Positions 23,405 to 34,433 of a DNA stretch of 64,000 bases are shown here, piece by piece. Source of the DNA: Rhodobacter sp. (lineage in GTDB: Bacteria > Pseudomonadota > Alphaproteobacteria > Rhodobacterales > Rhodobacteraceae); NCBI GenBank assembly GCA_020250445.1, contig JADCEF010000010.1:32730-96729 (forward strand). Reading direction: 5' to 3'. The stretch's first letter is position 1. Each line of letters begins with the position of its first letter. The notes beneath the pieces are model-generated. The model ran no database searches, was not told the origin of the DNA, and saw only the letters and a list, made by a program, of their open reading frames with translations. Position numbers and translations under genes: made by a program.

Positions 23405-24466
23405 ATGAGCCAGACACAGGACTTCGAGACGGTTCTCGGACAAAGCGCGACGGCCGTCGCGCATTTCGACGGGCGCAGGACCGGGTTGCAGCGGCTTCAG
23501 CATTTCCTGCATTCCAATCCGGCGATGGTGCCGCTGATCGTCCTTGTCGGGCTGATCCTGTTCTTCGGGATCGCCAAGGGCGAGAAGTTCTTTTCAGCCT
23601 ACACGCTGACGCTGATCATGCAGCAGGTGGCGGTGGTGGGTATTCTGGCCGCCGCCCAGACGCTTGTGGTGCTGACGGCGGGCATCGACCTGGCCATCGG
23701 CGTCATCATGGTCTTTGCCTTTGTGATCATGGGCAACATGGTGGTGGCATACGGCATGCCCGCAGGTCTGGCCCTGCTGGCCGGGTTTGCCGTGGCCGGG
23801 CTTTGCGGTCTTGCCAACGGGTTCCTGGTGGCGCGTCTGCGCCTGCCGCCCTTCATCGTGACGCTGGGCACCTGGAATATCGTCATGGCGATCTGCCTGA
23901 TCTATTCCGCCAATGAAACCATGCGCGAAGCGGATGTGACCGCCGCAACGCCCTGGCTGCACATCTTCGGCATCAGCTTCAAGCTGGGCGGGGCGGTGAT
24001 CACGCTGGGCGTGGTGGCGATGATCGTGCTTTACATCGCGCTGTGGTACATGCTGAACTACACCGCCTTTGGCCGCCACATCTATGCCGTAGGCGACGAT
24101 CCCGATGCGGCAGAGCTTTCGGGCATCCGCACCAACAAGGTGCTGATTGCCACCTACACCCTTGCCGGGGTGATCGCGGGGCTTGCGGCCTGGGTTTCGA
24201 TCGGGCGCAATGGCTCGATCTCGCCCTCGACGGTGACGACGGATTTCAACCTGCAGGCCATCACCGCCGTGGTGATCGGGGGCATCTCGCTGTTCGGGGG
24301 GCGCGGGTCGATCCTGGGCACGCTGTTCGGCGCGCTGATCGTGGGGGTGATGAGCATGGGTCTGAACATGCTGAACGCCGACCCGCAATGGAAAGTGCTG
24401 CTGACAGGCATGCTGATCATCGCCGCCGTCGCGGTGGATCAGTGGATCCGCAAGGTTTCGGGCTGA
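23405..24466 (+). CDS. frcC: sugar ABC transporter permease (FrcC-like)
   Basis: A 353-residue inner-membrane permease of the RbsC/FrcC (BPD_transp_2) family with a longer cytoplasmic N-terminus (about 45 residues) and about 8-10 helices. The conserved cytoplasmic loop YAVGDDPDAAELSGIRTNKVLIATYTLAG, and the closing NLQAITAVVIGGISLFGGRGSILGTLFGALIVGVMSMGLNML, are family hallmarks. It lies between frcB and frcA; the 18-bp gap to frcA indicates one operon. Confidence 0.92.
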   Translation: MSQTQDFETVLGQSATAVAHFDGRRTGLQRLQHFLHSNPAMVPLIVLVGLILFFGIAKGEKFFSAYTLTLIMQQVAVVGILAAAQTLVVLTAGIDLAIGVIMVFAFVIMGNMVVAYGMPAGLALLAGFAVAGLCGLANGFLVARLRLPPFIVTLGTWNIVMAICLIYSANETMREADVTAATPWLHIFGISFKLGGAVITLGVVAMIVLYIALWYMLNYTAFGRHIYAVGDDPDAAELSGIRTNKVLIATYTLAGVIAGLAAWVSIGRNGSISPSTVTTDFNLQAITAVVIGGISLFGGRGSILGTLFGALIVGVMSMGLNMLNADPQWKVLLTGMLIIAAVAVDQWIRKVSG

Positions 24467-24484
24467 AAGGGGGGGACCGGACAG

Positions 24485-25264
24485 ATGGCTGAACCCATTC
24501 TTGCCGCGCGCGGCCTGGTGAAACGCTATGGCCGGGTCACCGCGCTGGACCAGGCCGATTTCGAACTTTACCCCGGCGAAATCCTGGCGGTGATCGGCGA
24601 TAACGGCGCGGGAAAATCCACCCTGATCAAGGCGCTGTGCGGGGCTGTCACACCGGACGAGGGCGAGATTCTGCTGGATGGTCAGGTGATGACCTTTTCC
24701 AACCCGATGCAGGCGCGCAATGCCGGGATCGAGACGGTGTACCAGAACCTGGCGCTGTCGCCTGCCCTGTCGATTTCCGACAACATGTTTCTGGGGCGCG
24801 AAATCCGCAAGCCGGGAATCCTGGGATCGGTCTTGCGGATGCTGGACCGCAGCGCCATGGAAAAGCGCGCCCGCGACAAGCTGAGCGAACTGGGCCTGAT
24901 GACGATTCAGAACATCGGTCAGGCCGTGGAGACGCTGTCGGGCGGGCAGCGGCAGGGTGTGGCCGTGGCACGGGCCGCCGCCTTTGGTTCCAAAGTGGTG
25001 ATCATGGATGAACCGACCGCCGCGCTGGGCGTCAAGGAAAGCCGCCGGGTGCTGGAGCTTATCCTGGACGTAAAGCGGCGCGGGCTGCCGATTGTGCTGA
25101 TCAGCCACAACATGCCGCATGTCTTCGAGGTGGCCGACCGGATTCACATCCACCGCCTGGGCAAGCGGCTGTGCATCATCAACCCCAAGGACTATTCCAT
25201 GTCCGATGCGGTGGCCTTCATGACCGGCGCAAAAGAACCGCCCGCCGAGGCTGTGGCGGCCTGA
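24485..25264 (+). CDS. frcA: sugar ABC transporter ATPase (FrcA-like)
   Basis: A 259-residue single-domain ATPase. Walker A is GDNGAGKST, the signature is LSGGQRQGVAVARAA and Walker B is VVIMDEPTAALG, followed by the H-loop LISHNMPHVFEVADRIHIHRLGKR. Unlike RbsA or XylG, it carries only one nucleotide-binding domain, as in FrcA. It energises import through FrcC. Its stop shares one base with the next ATG, so it is coupled to the kinase gene. Confidence 0.93.
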   Translation: MAEPILAARGLVKRYGRVTALDQADFELYPGEILAVIGDNGAGKSTLIKALCGAVTPDEGEILLDGQVMTFSNPMQARNAGIETVYQNLALSPALSISDNMFLGREIRKPGILGSVLRMLDRSAMEKRARDKLSELGLMTIQNIGQAVETLSGGQRQGVAVARAAAFGSKVVIMDEPTAALGVKESRRVLELILDVKRRGLPIVLISHNMPHVFEVADRIHIHRLGKRLCIINPKDYSMSDAVAFMTGAKEPPAEAVAA

Positions 25265-25908
25265 TGGAGGCGCTGGCGGCAAGGATTTTGGCGCTGGCGG
25301 CGGCACGGCCGGGGCGCAGTCTGGTGGCTATTGCCGGGGCGCCGGGGGCGGGAAAATCCACCCTGGCTGCGGCCCTGGTGGACCGGCTGGGGCCGGAGGC
25401 GGCCCTGGTGCCGATGGACGGCTTTCATCTGGACAACGCCATTCTGGATGCGCGCGGACGGCGCTTTGCCAAGGGATCGCCCGACACCTTCGACGTCGCC
25501 GGGTTCGAAGCGGCATTGCAGCGGCTGAAGGCGGGGGGCGAGGTGATCGTGCCGGTCTTTGACCGCTATATCGATGTGTCGCGCGGATCGGCCCGGGTGG
25601 TGCCGCCCGAGGCGCGGATCATCGTGGCGGAAGGCAACTATCTGTTGCTGCGCGATGCCCCCTGGGACCGCCTGCATGGCCTGTGGGACCTGACGGTGTT
25701 TCTGGATGTGCCACTGGCCGAACTGGAACGGCGGCTGATCGCGCGCTGGCTTCACCATGGGCTGAGCGATGGGGACGCCCGGCGGCGGGCAAATGACAAT
25801 GATATTCCGAATGCGCGGCGGGTGATTGACGGCTCGCTTGCGGCGGATGTCGTGATCCGGCCGGACGATCTGCCGGGGCTGACGGTGACGGACCATTCCC
25901 CGGCCTGA
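25264..25908 (+). CDS. frcK: FrcK-like P-loop kinase
   Basis: A 214-residue P-loop kinase of the uridine-kinase/phosphoribulokinase fold (YggC/FrcK group). Walker A is GAPGAGKST. The following VPMDGFHLDNAILDARG and KGSPDTFDVAGF are the substrate-binding segments of this group, and IIVAEGNYLLL is Walker B-like. The partner position after an frc transporter suggests it phosphorylates the imported sugar or a derivative; biochemical evidence for this group is thin. The start overlaps the frcA stop. Confidence 0.85.
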   Translation: MEALAARILALAAARPGRSLVAIAGAPGAGKSTLAAALVDRLGPEAALVPMDGFHLDNAILDARGRRFAKGSPDTFDVAGFEAALQRLKAGGEVIVPVFDRYIDVSRGSARVVPPEARIIVAEGNYLLLRDAPWDRLHGLWDLTVFLDVPLAELERRLIARWLHHGLSDGDARRRANDNDIPNARRVIDGSLAADVVIRPDDLPGLTVTDHSPA

Positions 25909-26216
25909 TGCGGATCAAGGGCCTGCGCGCCTGACCGGGCCACAACGTCCGGGATCAGGGGTGCGGCGCAGGGATGCTGGCCCGACTGACGCTGATCATG
26001 TTTCTCGGTCATGTCCAGCCGCCTGACCGGGACAGGAGCTGTCCTTGCCCCGACCAAGGGCATGGATGCCCGCACCCCGGTCCTGATCCTGGCGGTGCCC
26101 TGCTTTCTCTTTGCGCCCCTTTCAGCCCACTGGTGGCCCGACCGATTGAATGGCAAGATAGCACGCATGCAGAGTTTGATCTGCGCCGATGCAAACTGCC
26201 CGTCAAGGAGCCTGCG
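25909..26216. other. intergenic gap, nothing recognised
   Basis: About 308 bp between frcK and the cytochrome b561 gene. I see no family-like reading frame in either strand, no hairpin with a T-tract and no repeat. The 3' end holds the AAGGAG ribosome-binding site of the b561 gene. Confidence 0.4.
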
Positions 26217-26702
26217 ATGCCAAAAGGTTACTCTTCCACCCAGATTGCCCTGCATTGGGTGATCGCCGTGCTGATCGTGCTGCAGTTTCTGTTCAACGAT
26301 CCGATGGGAGAGGCCTTTGAAAGCGCGCTGGAGGGTGAGTTGCCGCCCTTCAGCTGGGCGGTCTGGGCGCATATCGCGGGCGGGATCGCCATTCTGGCGC
26401 TGGCGCTGTGGCGGGTGGCGCTGCGCCGCAGCCGGGGGGCACCGCCCCCGCCTGAGGGTGAGCACAGCCTGACCGGGCGGATCGCAACGCTGTCACACTG
26501 GGCGCTTTATGCGCTGATCCTGCTGTTGCCGGTGGGCGGGCTGGTGGCGTGGTTCGGCGGCGTGGAGCTTGCCGGCGAGGGGCATGAGGTGCTGTCGAAC
26601 GTGCTGCTGTTCGTGGTGGCGGTGCATGTGGCGGCGGCGCTGTGGCACCAGTTCTGGCTGAAGGATCATCTGCTGCGGCGGATGATGCGCGCCGAGCGCT
26701 GA
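26217..26702 (+). CDS. cytochrome b561 family protein
   Basis: A 161-residue, four-helix, di-haem b-type membrane protein. Histidines that would ligate haem are in the helices: QIALHWVIAVL, WAHIAGGIAIL, LSHWALYALILLLPVGG and VAVHVAAALWHQF. The tail WLKDHLLRRMM is typical of bacterial b561 (CybB-like) proteins, which oxidise quinol or handle superoxide. The start MPKGYSSTQIALHW has AAGGAG six bases upstream; the track start at 25974 is far too long. Confidence 0.92.
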   Translation: MPKGYSSTQIALHWVIAVLIVLQFLFNDPMGEAFESALEGELPPFSWAVWAHIAGGIAILALALWRVALRRSRGAPPPPEGEHSLTGRIATLSHWALYALILLLPVGGLVAWFGGVELAGEGHEVLSNVLLFVVAVHVAAALWHQFWLKDHLLRRMMRAER

Positions 26703-27045
26703 TCAGCCCAGAAAGACGCGCAGCGTTTCTTCGAACTCGCGCGGCTTTTCGGCGTGAAGCCAGTGGCCCGCGCCGGGAATTTTGGCAAATCGGGCGCGCG
26801 GAAACAGGGCGATGATCGCCCCCCGGTATTCGGGCAGGACATAGTCCGACAGCGACCCTGACAGAAACAGTGTCGGCCCGTCGAAGCGGCCAGTCGCCCG
26901 GGGCCAGCCGATGATACCCGGCATTTCCGCCTCGAGCACATCCAGGTTGATGCGCCAGCGGGGCGGGATGGACTGACGGTCCAGCGATTGCAGGAAGAAG
27001 GCGCGCAGGGCCGGATCGGGCACGGTGGCGGCAAGGTGGCGGTCC
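26703..27045 (-). pseudogene. alpha/beta hydrolase, C-terminal fragment truncated by IS66 DNA
   Basis: The minus strand encodes VPDPALRAFFLQSLDRQS, then TLFLSGSLSDYV and FPRARFAKIPGAGHWLHAEKPREFEETLRVFLG. This is the C-terminal third of an alpha/beta hydrolase close to the YbfF/esterase group: LSDY holds the catalytic-acid area and GHWLH the catalytic histidine. The nucleophile elbow and N-terminal half are missing because the homology stops near 27045, where IS66 sequence begins. It cannot encode an active enzyme. Confidence 0.75.
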
Positions 27046-27345
27046 GCCCTGAACCGTATGGCAAAAGCACGCGGCTACCTCTGCGATGGGCAACTCTATC
27101 TCGACAGCAATACCTGCGAGCGGTCAATCCGACCCGTCGCATCGGGCAGGAAAGATGACTTGTTCATGGGTTCCGTCGGGGGCGGAAAGGCCGCGGCCAT
27201 CGCCTACACGCTCAGGGAAACCTGCAGGCTGAACAACGTCGCTCCCGAGGCGTGGCTTACATGGGACCTGCAGCGCTTGCCGGATCGCAAGATCAATCGC
27301 ATCGACGAACGCATGCCGGGGAACTGGAAGCCCGGAAAAACCTGA
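27043..27345 (+). mobile_element. IS66-family transposase (TnpC) C-terminal remnant
   Basis: Plus-strand codons read SALNRMAKARGYLCDG, then LYLDSNTCERSIRPVASGRKD, LFMGSVGGGKAAAIAYTLRETCRLN and DRKINRIDERMPGNW. This is the recognisable IS66 C-terminus (DNNxxERxIRPxAxGRKNxLFxGSxxGGxxAAxxYSLxxTxKLN...INRIDELLPW). The catalytic N-terminal part and inverted repeats are absent. Its left edge cuts the alpha/beta hydrolase gene. Confidence 0.85.
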
Positions 27346-27420
27346 AACATGCCCCGAAACCGGACGGTCAAGTACAACGGGCACTGCCCGTTCACCGGCA
27401 GAAGTTATCTGTCCCCTGCT

Positions 27421-27717
27421 TCATCACAATTTCTTGTCCTCGACGCCCCCCATGTTGTCCCGGATGAATCTTCCGGTTCAGACAACCCGGCGAACAGCAA
27501 TTTCCTTTCCAAAGACCTGCATTGCGCTTTTGATCGCGGCCTCATCGGTGTATCACCCATGCGCCTGATCATTGTTCCGCACCCGGTTCAGGGCCTGAAG
27601 GGCAATGGATTTCTGGTTTCTCTGCACGGGAAACCGATACTCGCGGCAAAGTCACCGCATCTGAGTGTCTTGGACACTGCTTTGAACTGGCATCGCCAGA
27701 ACGTTTTCGTCCCATAA
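27421..27717 (+). pseudogene. HNH endonuclease C-terminal remnant
   Basis: The frame reads FLVLDAPHVVPDE, then NPANSNFLSKDLHCAFDRGLIGVSP, and ends LNWHRQNVFVP. This resembles the HNH region of restriction-like nucleases (ALDAAHIxPY...NGLLLRxDLHxLFDxGxIxIxP...LxxHRxxxF). The N-terminal part is missing and the upstream codons (27349-27420) do not fit. Lower GC than the flanks suggests acquired DNA. With the IS66 remnant it looks like the relic of an accessory, possibly defence-related, insertion. Confidence 0.6.
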
Positions 27718-27782
27718 CCTTCGCTGACATCGCCTTCCCTAGGGGCGCTGCGGACCGAAGTAACCGACAGAACGTCCCCCCC

Positions 27783-30137
<2,355 letters not shown>

Positions 30138-30179
30138 GGCGGCGATGCTAGCGCGTCATGCGGGGAAGTTAAAGAACTG

Positions 30180-30194
30180 TTCTTCTTATGTTCA
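30180..30194. promoter_or_regulatory. LexA (SOS) box upstream of uvrD
   Basis: The sequence GTTCTTCTTATGTTC is an exact GTTC-N7-GTTC direct repeat, the LexA recognition sequence of alphaproteobacteria. It is centred about 50 bp upstream of the uvrD ATG, in its promoter region, which suggests DNA-damage induction of uvrD. Confidence 0.7.
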
Positions 30195-30540
30195 TAAGTG
30201 GTTAACCTTTGACCTCCGGCAGCCGCGCGGCCCATCGGGCAAGACCGTCGGGGAATGAAGCACCCGAAAAAGCCGAACGCCATGAACCGCCCCGGGTCTT
30301 GCGGAGGCTCAGGCTTGCCAGAAGGGGCCTGAACCATAAGCAGGGCAACGAACAGGTTTTCGCCCGATCTCTGCGGACGCGCGGTCCGTGTGGCCGGCGG
30401 ACACCGGTCCGACCGTTTGGTTTGACATGGGACGTATGCAAGATGGCTACGCGTTCCATCCCGCCTGATCATGCCCATGCCCCCCCTTTGAACCGCCCTG
30501 CCTGTCGCGGTCGGGCGTGCTTTCGCAGCGGGCGCGGCGA
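30195..30540. other. intergenic gap between uvrD and trpF, nothing recognised
   Basis: About 346 bp. The 154-codon minus-strand frame reported here has no family motif, spans the uvrD promoter side and shows no ribosome-binding site, so it is not accepted. No repeat or clear terminator was found. Confidence 0.4.
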
Positions 30541-31236
30541 TCATGACGAGGTCGGTGCACCGCGCGTGCTGATCCTTGCGTCCTGACGATCTTTCCAATG
30601 CCGCGCCGCCGTCACGAAGGCCGCAATCCTTTCAGGGTCTTTGACCCCCGGCGCGCTTTCGACCCCGGACGAGACATCAACCTGCCGCGCGCCGGTCAGG
30701 CGCACGGCCTCGGCCACATTCCCTGCCGTCAGGCCACCGGCCAGCATCCAGGGGCGCAGCCAGCGGCGACCGGCCAGCAGCCGCCAGTCAAAGGCAAGGC
30801 CGTTGCCGCCGGGCAGGGCCGCCCCGCGCGGCGGTTTCGCATCGATCAGAAGCTGATCGGCCACGGTGGAATACTCCAGGATCGCGGGCAGGTCGCCTTC
30901 ATCCGCCACGCCCAGCGCCTTCATCACCGGCAGGCCGTAGCGGCTGCGCACCTCTGCCACCCGGCCGGGCGATTCGGCGCCATGCAATTGCAGCATGTCC
31001 AGCGGCACGGCTTCGACAATGGCATCCAGAGTGGTGTCATCGGCATCCACGGTCAGCGCCACCCGCGCCAGTCCGACCGGGGCAGACAGCGCGGCCAGCC
31101 GCGCCCCGGACAGGGTCAGGTTGCGGGGCGACTTTGCAAAGAACACAAATCCGGCATAGGCCGCCCCGGCATGCGCGACCGCAGCAACATCGGCCGGCGT
31201 GCGCAGGCCGCATATCTTCACACGGATATCGGCCAA
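30541..31236 (-). CDS. trpF: phosphoribosylanthranilate isomerase
   Basis: A 231-residue TIM-barrel enzyme that converts phosphoribosylanthranilate to CdRP in tryptophan synthesis. It has the catalytic cysteine in [24 protein letters not shown], the LQLHGAES segment, and the phosphate-binding [13 protein letters not shown] and [15 protein letters not shown]. The tail past [18 protein letters not shown] is a little longer than usual. It follows the lapA-like gene by three bases. In related genomes trpB often follows trpF; here it does not. Confidence 0.95.
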   Translation of the reverse strand: MADIRVKICGLRTPADVAAVAHAGAAYAGFVFFAKSPRNLTLSGARLAALSAPVGLARVALTVDADDTTLDAIVEAVPLDMLQLHGAESPGRVAEVRSRYGLPVMKALGVADEGDLPAILEYSTVADQLLIDAKPPRGAALPGGNGLAFDWRLLAGRRWLRPWMLAGGLTAGNVAEAVRLTGARQVDVSSGVESAPGVKDPERIAAFVTAARHWKDRQDARISTRGAPTSS

Positions 31237-31239
31237 GGG

Positions 31240-31602
31240 CTACCTGGCCTTCTGCTTGGGTTCCAGCAGGGCCAGCACCTCATCCTCGGGTTCGGGCCGG
31301 GCGGCGCGCAGCCTTGTCACCTCGCGTTCCAGCCGGGCAACCTCGCGCGCTGTGGTCAAGGCTGTGGTCCGGTGCTTGGATTCCCGCGCCCATTCCCAGA
31401 AAAAGCCGATCAGCAGACCCACCCCGATGCCGCCGAAGATCACCAGAAACAGCGGCAGCCGGATGGACCAGGACAGGCCCAGGAACAGGCCCATATCCTG
31501 CGGCAGGACCTGCAGCGTCACCGGATCACGATTGGCGATGGCGACCGTCACCAGACCGGTCGCCAGCAGCGCAAGCAGCAGGTAGCGAAGGAAGCGGATC
31601 AT
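31240..31602 (-). CDS. LapA (DUF1049) domain membrane protein
   Basis: A 120-residue inner-membrane protein. Two hydrophobic segments (FLRYLLLALLATGLVTVAIAN and FLGLSWSIRLPLFLVIFGGIGVGLLIGFFWEW) flank the conserved NRDPVTLQVLP stretch, and a charged coiled-coil-like tail follows (REVARLEREVTRLRAARPEPEDEV). This is the LapA/DUF1049 form; E. coli LapA helps regulate lipopolysaccharide synthesis with LapB, which is not present here. It sits between ihfB and trpF, its usual place in alphaproteobacteria. Confidence 0.85.
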   Translation of the reverse strand: MIRFLRYLLLALLATGLVTVAIANRDPVTLQVLPQDMGLFLGLSWSIRLPLFLVIFGGIGVGLLIGFFWEWARESKHRTTALTTAREVARLEREVTRLRAARPEPEDEVLALLEPKQKAR

Positions 31603-31624
31603 GGGGCAGGGTCCCTTGCCGGGT

Positions 31625-31906
31625 TCACTTGCCGTTCAGACGGTCGCGCAGCAGCTTCCCGGTCTTGAAGAACGGCACGTTTTTCTGTTCCACCTCAACG
31701 GCATCGCCGGTGCGCGGATTGCGGCCCAGCCTGGCATCGCGGGTCTTGACCGAAAATGCGCCGAAACCGCGCAGTTCAACCCGGTCACCCTTGGCCAGCG
31801 CTTCGATGATCTCTTCGAATACGGTGTTCACGATCCGCTCGACATGCCGCTGTGTCAGATGCGGGTTTTCTTCAGCGATTCTTTGGATCAGTTCCGACCG
31901 GATCAT
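31625..31906 (-). CDS. ihfB: integration host factor subunit beta
   Basis: A 93-residue HU/IHF-family DNA-bending protein starting [64 protein letters not shown] contains the beta-ribbon arm with the intercalating proline (GRNPRTGD), and the ending fits IhfB rather than IhfA. The track's start at 32044 includes upstream DNA. It follows rpsA and its terminator, and precedes the lapA-like gene, as in related genomes. Confidence 0.95.
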   Translation of the reverse strand: MIRSELIQRIAEENPHLTQRHVERIVNTVFEEIIEALAKGDRVELRGFGAFSVKTRDARLGRNPRTGDAVEVEQKNVPFFKTGKLLRDRLNGK

Positions 31907-32026
31907 CAGACGTGTCCCCCCCTGTGGTCTCATGTATCGCCACATCATCCGAGGACTATAGGCAATAAATTCAACCGCACAAACAGGAAAACCCTGCCGG
32001 CCCGGATGCCCGGGGCGGCCCGGCGC

Positions 32027-32060
32027 AAAAGGAAGGGGCCCCACCCTGCGGTGAGGCCCC
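32027..32060 (-). terminator. rpsA terminator
   Basis: On the minus strand GGGGCC, a one-base mismatch, then CACC pair across a short CTGC-type loop with GGTG and GGCCCC, followed by TTCCTTTTG. It lies about 25 bp past the rpsA stop, before ihfB, so ihfB may have its own promoter or depend on partial readthrough. Confidence 0.6.
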
Positions 32061-32084
32061 GGACGGGGCTGCTTTTGCCCCGGA

Positions 32085-33770
32085 TCAGCTTTTGTCGGAA
32101 CCCTTCAGGGCCGCGCCAAGGATATCGCCCAGCGAGGCACCCGAATCGGACGAGCCATATTGTTCGACCGCTTCCTTCTCTTCCGCAATCTCGCGCGCCT
32201 TGATCGACAGGCCCAGGCGGCGGGTCTTCGGATCGATATTTGTCACGCGCACATCGATATGATCACCGACCTGAAAGCGCTCGGGGCGCTGTTCAGAGCG
32301 GTCACGCGACAGGTCAGAGCGGCGGATGAACGACTTGGCGCCGTTGTATTCCACTTCGACGCCACCCTCTTCGATGGCAGTGACCTTGACGGTCACGATC
32401 GAGCCGCGCTTCACGCCGTCGACAGCCTCGGTGAAGCTGTCATTGCCCACGGCCTTGACGGACAGCGAGATGCGTTCCTTCTCGACATCCACTTCGGTGA
32501 CACAGGCTTTCACCGTATCGCCCTTGCGGTAGGTCTGGATCGCGTCTTCGCCGCGCTGGTCCCACGACAGGTCCGACAGGTGGACCATCCCGTCGATATC
32601 GTTGTCGAGGCCCACGAAAAGACCGAATTCGGTGATGTTCTTGACTTCGCCCTCGATGACCGATCCCACGGGATGGGCTTCGGCAAAGACCTCCCAGGGG
32701 TTGCGCTGCGTCTGCTTCAGGCCCAGCGACACGCGCCGCTTGGCGCTGTCAATCTCCAGTACCATGACATCCACTTCCTGCGAGGTGGAAACAATCTTGC
32801 CGGGGTGGACGTTCTTCTTGGTCCAGGACATTTCCGAAACATGGACCAGGCCTTCGACGCCTGCTTCCAGCTCAACAAAGGCCCCGTAATCGGTGATGTT
32901 CGTCACGCGGCCCTTGTGGACGGATCCCAACGGATAGGCTTTTTCCACGGCATCCCAGGGATCGGCCTGAAGCTGCTTCATGCCAAGGGAAATACGGTGG
33001 GTTTCCTTGTTGATCTTGATGACCTGAACCTTCACGGTCTCTCCGATCGACAGGATTTCCGACGGGTGGTTGACGCGCCGCCAGGCCATGTCGGTGACAT
33101 GCAGCAGGCCGTCAACACCGCCCAGATCAACGAAGGCTCCGTATTCGGTGATGTTCTTGACCACACCATCCACGGTCTGTCCTTCGCTCAGGTTCGAGAT
33201 GACCTCGGCGCGCTGTTCGGCGCGGCTTTCTTCCAGGATCGCGCGGCGCGACACCACGATGTTGCCACGGCGGCGGTCCATCTTCAGAATCTGGAAGGGC
33301 TGCTTCATGCCCATCAGGGGGCCCGCGTCACGCACGGGGCGCACATCGACCTGGCTGCCGGGAAGAAAGGCCACGGCCCCGCCCAGATCAACCGTGAAGC
33401 CGCCCTTGACGCGGCCGAATATCGCGCCGTCAACGCGCGTCTCGTTCGCATAGGCCTTTTCCAGACGGTCCCAGGCTTCTTCGCGCTTGGCCTTGTCGCG
33501 GCTGATCACCGCCTCGCCACGGGCATTCTCGACGCGGTCAAGGTAGACTTCCACCTCATCGCCCACGGCGATGTCGGCGGTGCCGCCCAGATCGGCAAAT
33601 TCCTTCAGGTCAACGCGGCCCTCCATCTTGTAGCCGACGTCGATGATGGCCTGGCCCGCCTCGATGGCAATGACCCTGCCCTTTACGACAGAACCCTCTT
33701 CGGGGGTGTCAATCTCGAAGCTTTCCTTCAGCAGGGCTTCGAATTCTTCCATGGTTGCTTTGGCGCACAT
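32085..33770 (-). CDS. rpsA: 30S ribosomal protein S1
   Basis: A 561-residue protein with six S1 RNA-binding repeats, e.g. [33 protein letters not shown] and [36 protein letters not shown], then repeats around 300, 390 and 470. It recruits mRNA to the 30S subunit. The start [18 protein letters not shown] is the usual alphaproteobacterial form; the track start at 33896 is upstream. Upstream, where cmk is commonly found in relatives, there is instead about 450 bp of non-coding DNA and an SDR remnant. Confidence 0.97.
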   Translation of the reverse strand: MCAKATMEEFEALLKESFEIDTPEEGSVVKGRVIAIEAGQAIIDVGYKMEGRVDLKEFADLGGTADIAVGDEVEVYLDRVENARGEAVISRDKAKREEAWDRLEKAYANETRVDGAIFGRVKGGFTVDLGGAVAFLPGSQVDVRPVRDAGPLMGMKQPFQILKMDRRRGNIVVSRRAILEESRAEQRAEVISNLSEGQTVDGVVKNITEYGAFVDLGGVDGLLHVTDMAWRRVNHPSEILSIGETVKVQVIKINKETHRISLGMKQLQADPWDAVEKAYPLGSVHKGRVTNITDYGAFVELEAGVEGLVHVSEMSWTKKNVHPGKIVSTSQEVDVMVLEIDSAKRRVSLGLKQTQRNPWEVFAEAHPVGSVIEGEVKNITEFGLFVGLDNDIDGMVHLSDLSWDQRGEDAIQTYRKGDTVKACVTEVDVEKERISLSVKAVGNDSFTEAVDGVKRGSIVTVKVTAIEEGGVEVEYNGAKSFIRRSDLSRDRSEQRPERFQVGDHIDVRVTNIDPKTRRLGLSIKAREIAEEKEAVEQYGSSDSGASLGDILGAALKGSDKS

Positions 33771-34224
33771 GCGGTGTAGGTTCCTTTTCGTGTGTTTCGC
33801 TGGCCATGCGGTTGGCTCCGCCGGTCTTTGGTCTGCCGCCGCCGCGATGCCGGAAAACAACAAGGGCCGGAGGTGATCCGACCCTGCAGTCCTCAAGCGA
33901 TCCCGGCTCTGGCGGCCAGTTCAGTGCAGGGGCGTATAGGCGGGATGGCAAAGGAAGGCAAGGCCCCACCTCCCGCAATCCGTTGCGAAAATCGAGGCTT
34001 CAGTCCACGCGCCTCAGATGTACGCTGCCGCATTTCTCCGGTAAACTAATTATAACCGAAGCCTGAATTTCCGCAGATCGCCGTTGATCCGTGCAAAAGA
34101 TGTATTCAAGACCCTCTGACCTCGCACCAACTTCTGATCAATCTTCATGCTTATCTCCGGTGGAAATCTGCGCTTCAGAACCGATCTTTCCATGAAAAAT
34201 TCAGTGCGCCGAGGGTCTATGTGA
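33771..34224. other. rpsA leader and AT-richer gap
   Basis: About 450 bp without a convincing gene. The first half should hold the rpsA promoter and long leader. The second half (about 34030-34220) is clearly AT-richer. A 32-codon minus-strand ORF (34050-34148, MKIDQKLVRGQRVLN...) has GGAGA upstream of its ATG, but no known relatives come to mind, and it is mentioned only as a possibility. Confidence 0.4.
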
Positions 34225-34410
34225 TTATCCGCGATGCAACACCAAGTTAAGTGAATGGCTCAGTAGTTCCAAAGGGTTGCAACCCTCGCCCCACGGCATC
34301 AGCGGCCCGCCGTTCACCCCGATCAGCTGTCCGGTAATGCAAGGCGCAAGGACGCCTGAGGCAGAGATCAGGAAGGCTGCCACACAATCCCCCGCCGGGC
34401 CGAGCGCTGG
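34225..34410 (-). pseudogene. short-chain dehydrogenase C-terminal remnant
   Basis: A minus-strand frame not in the ORF track reads GPAGDCVAAFLIS, then CITGQLIGVNGG, PLMPWGEGCN, running on to a stop at 34225. ITGQLIGVNGG is the hallmark C-terminal motif of classical SDRs (ITGxxIxVDGG). The Rossmann fold and YxxxK catalytic part are missing. It sits between the rpsA leader and the exporter cluster and marks a rearrangement junction. Confidence 0.55.
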
Positions 34411-34433
34411 GCACGCGTGCCGTCGGGCCCTTT

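Noticed and set aside
32160-33779. 539-codon plus-strand ORF opposite rpsA
   Set aside because: Shadow of the S1 repeats; repetitive translation reflects the S1 domains read backwards.
34050-34148. 32-codon ORF MKIDQKLVRGQRVLN...
   Set aside because: Has a plausible GGAGA site but no homology or other support, so kept only as a remark in the gap entry.
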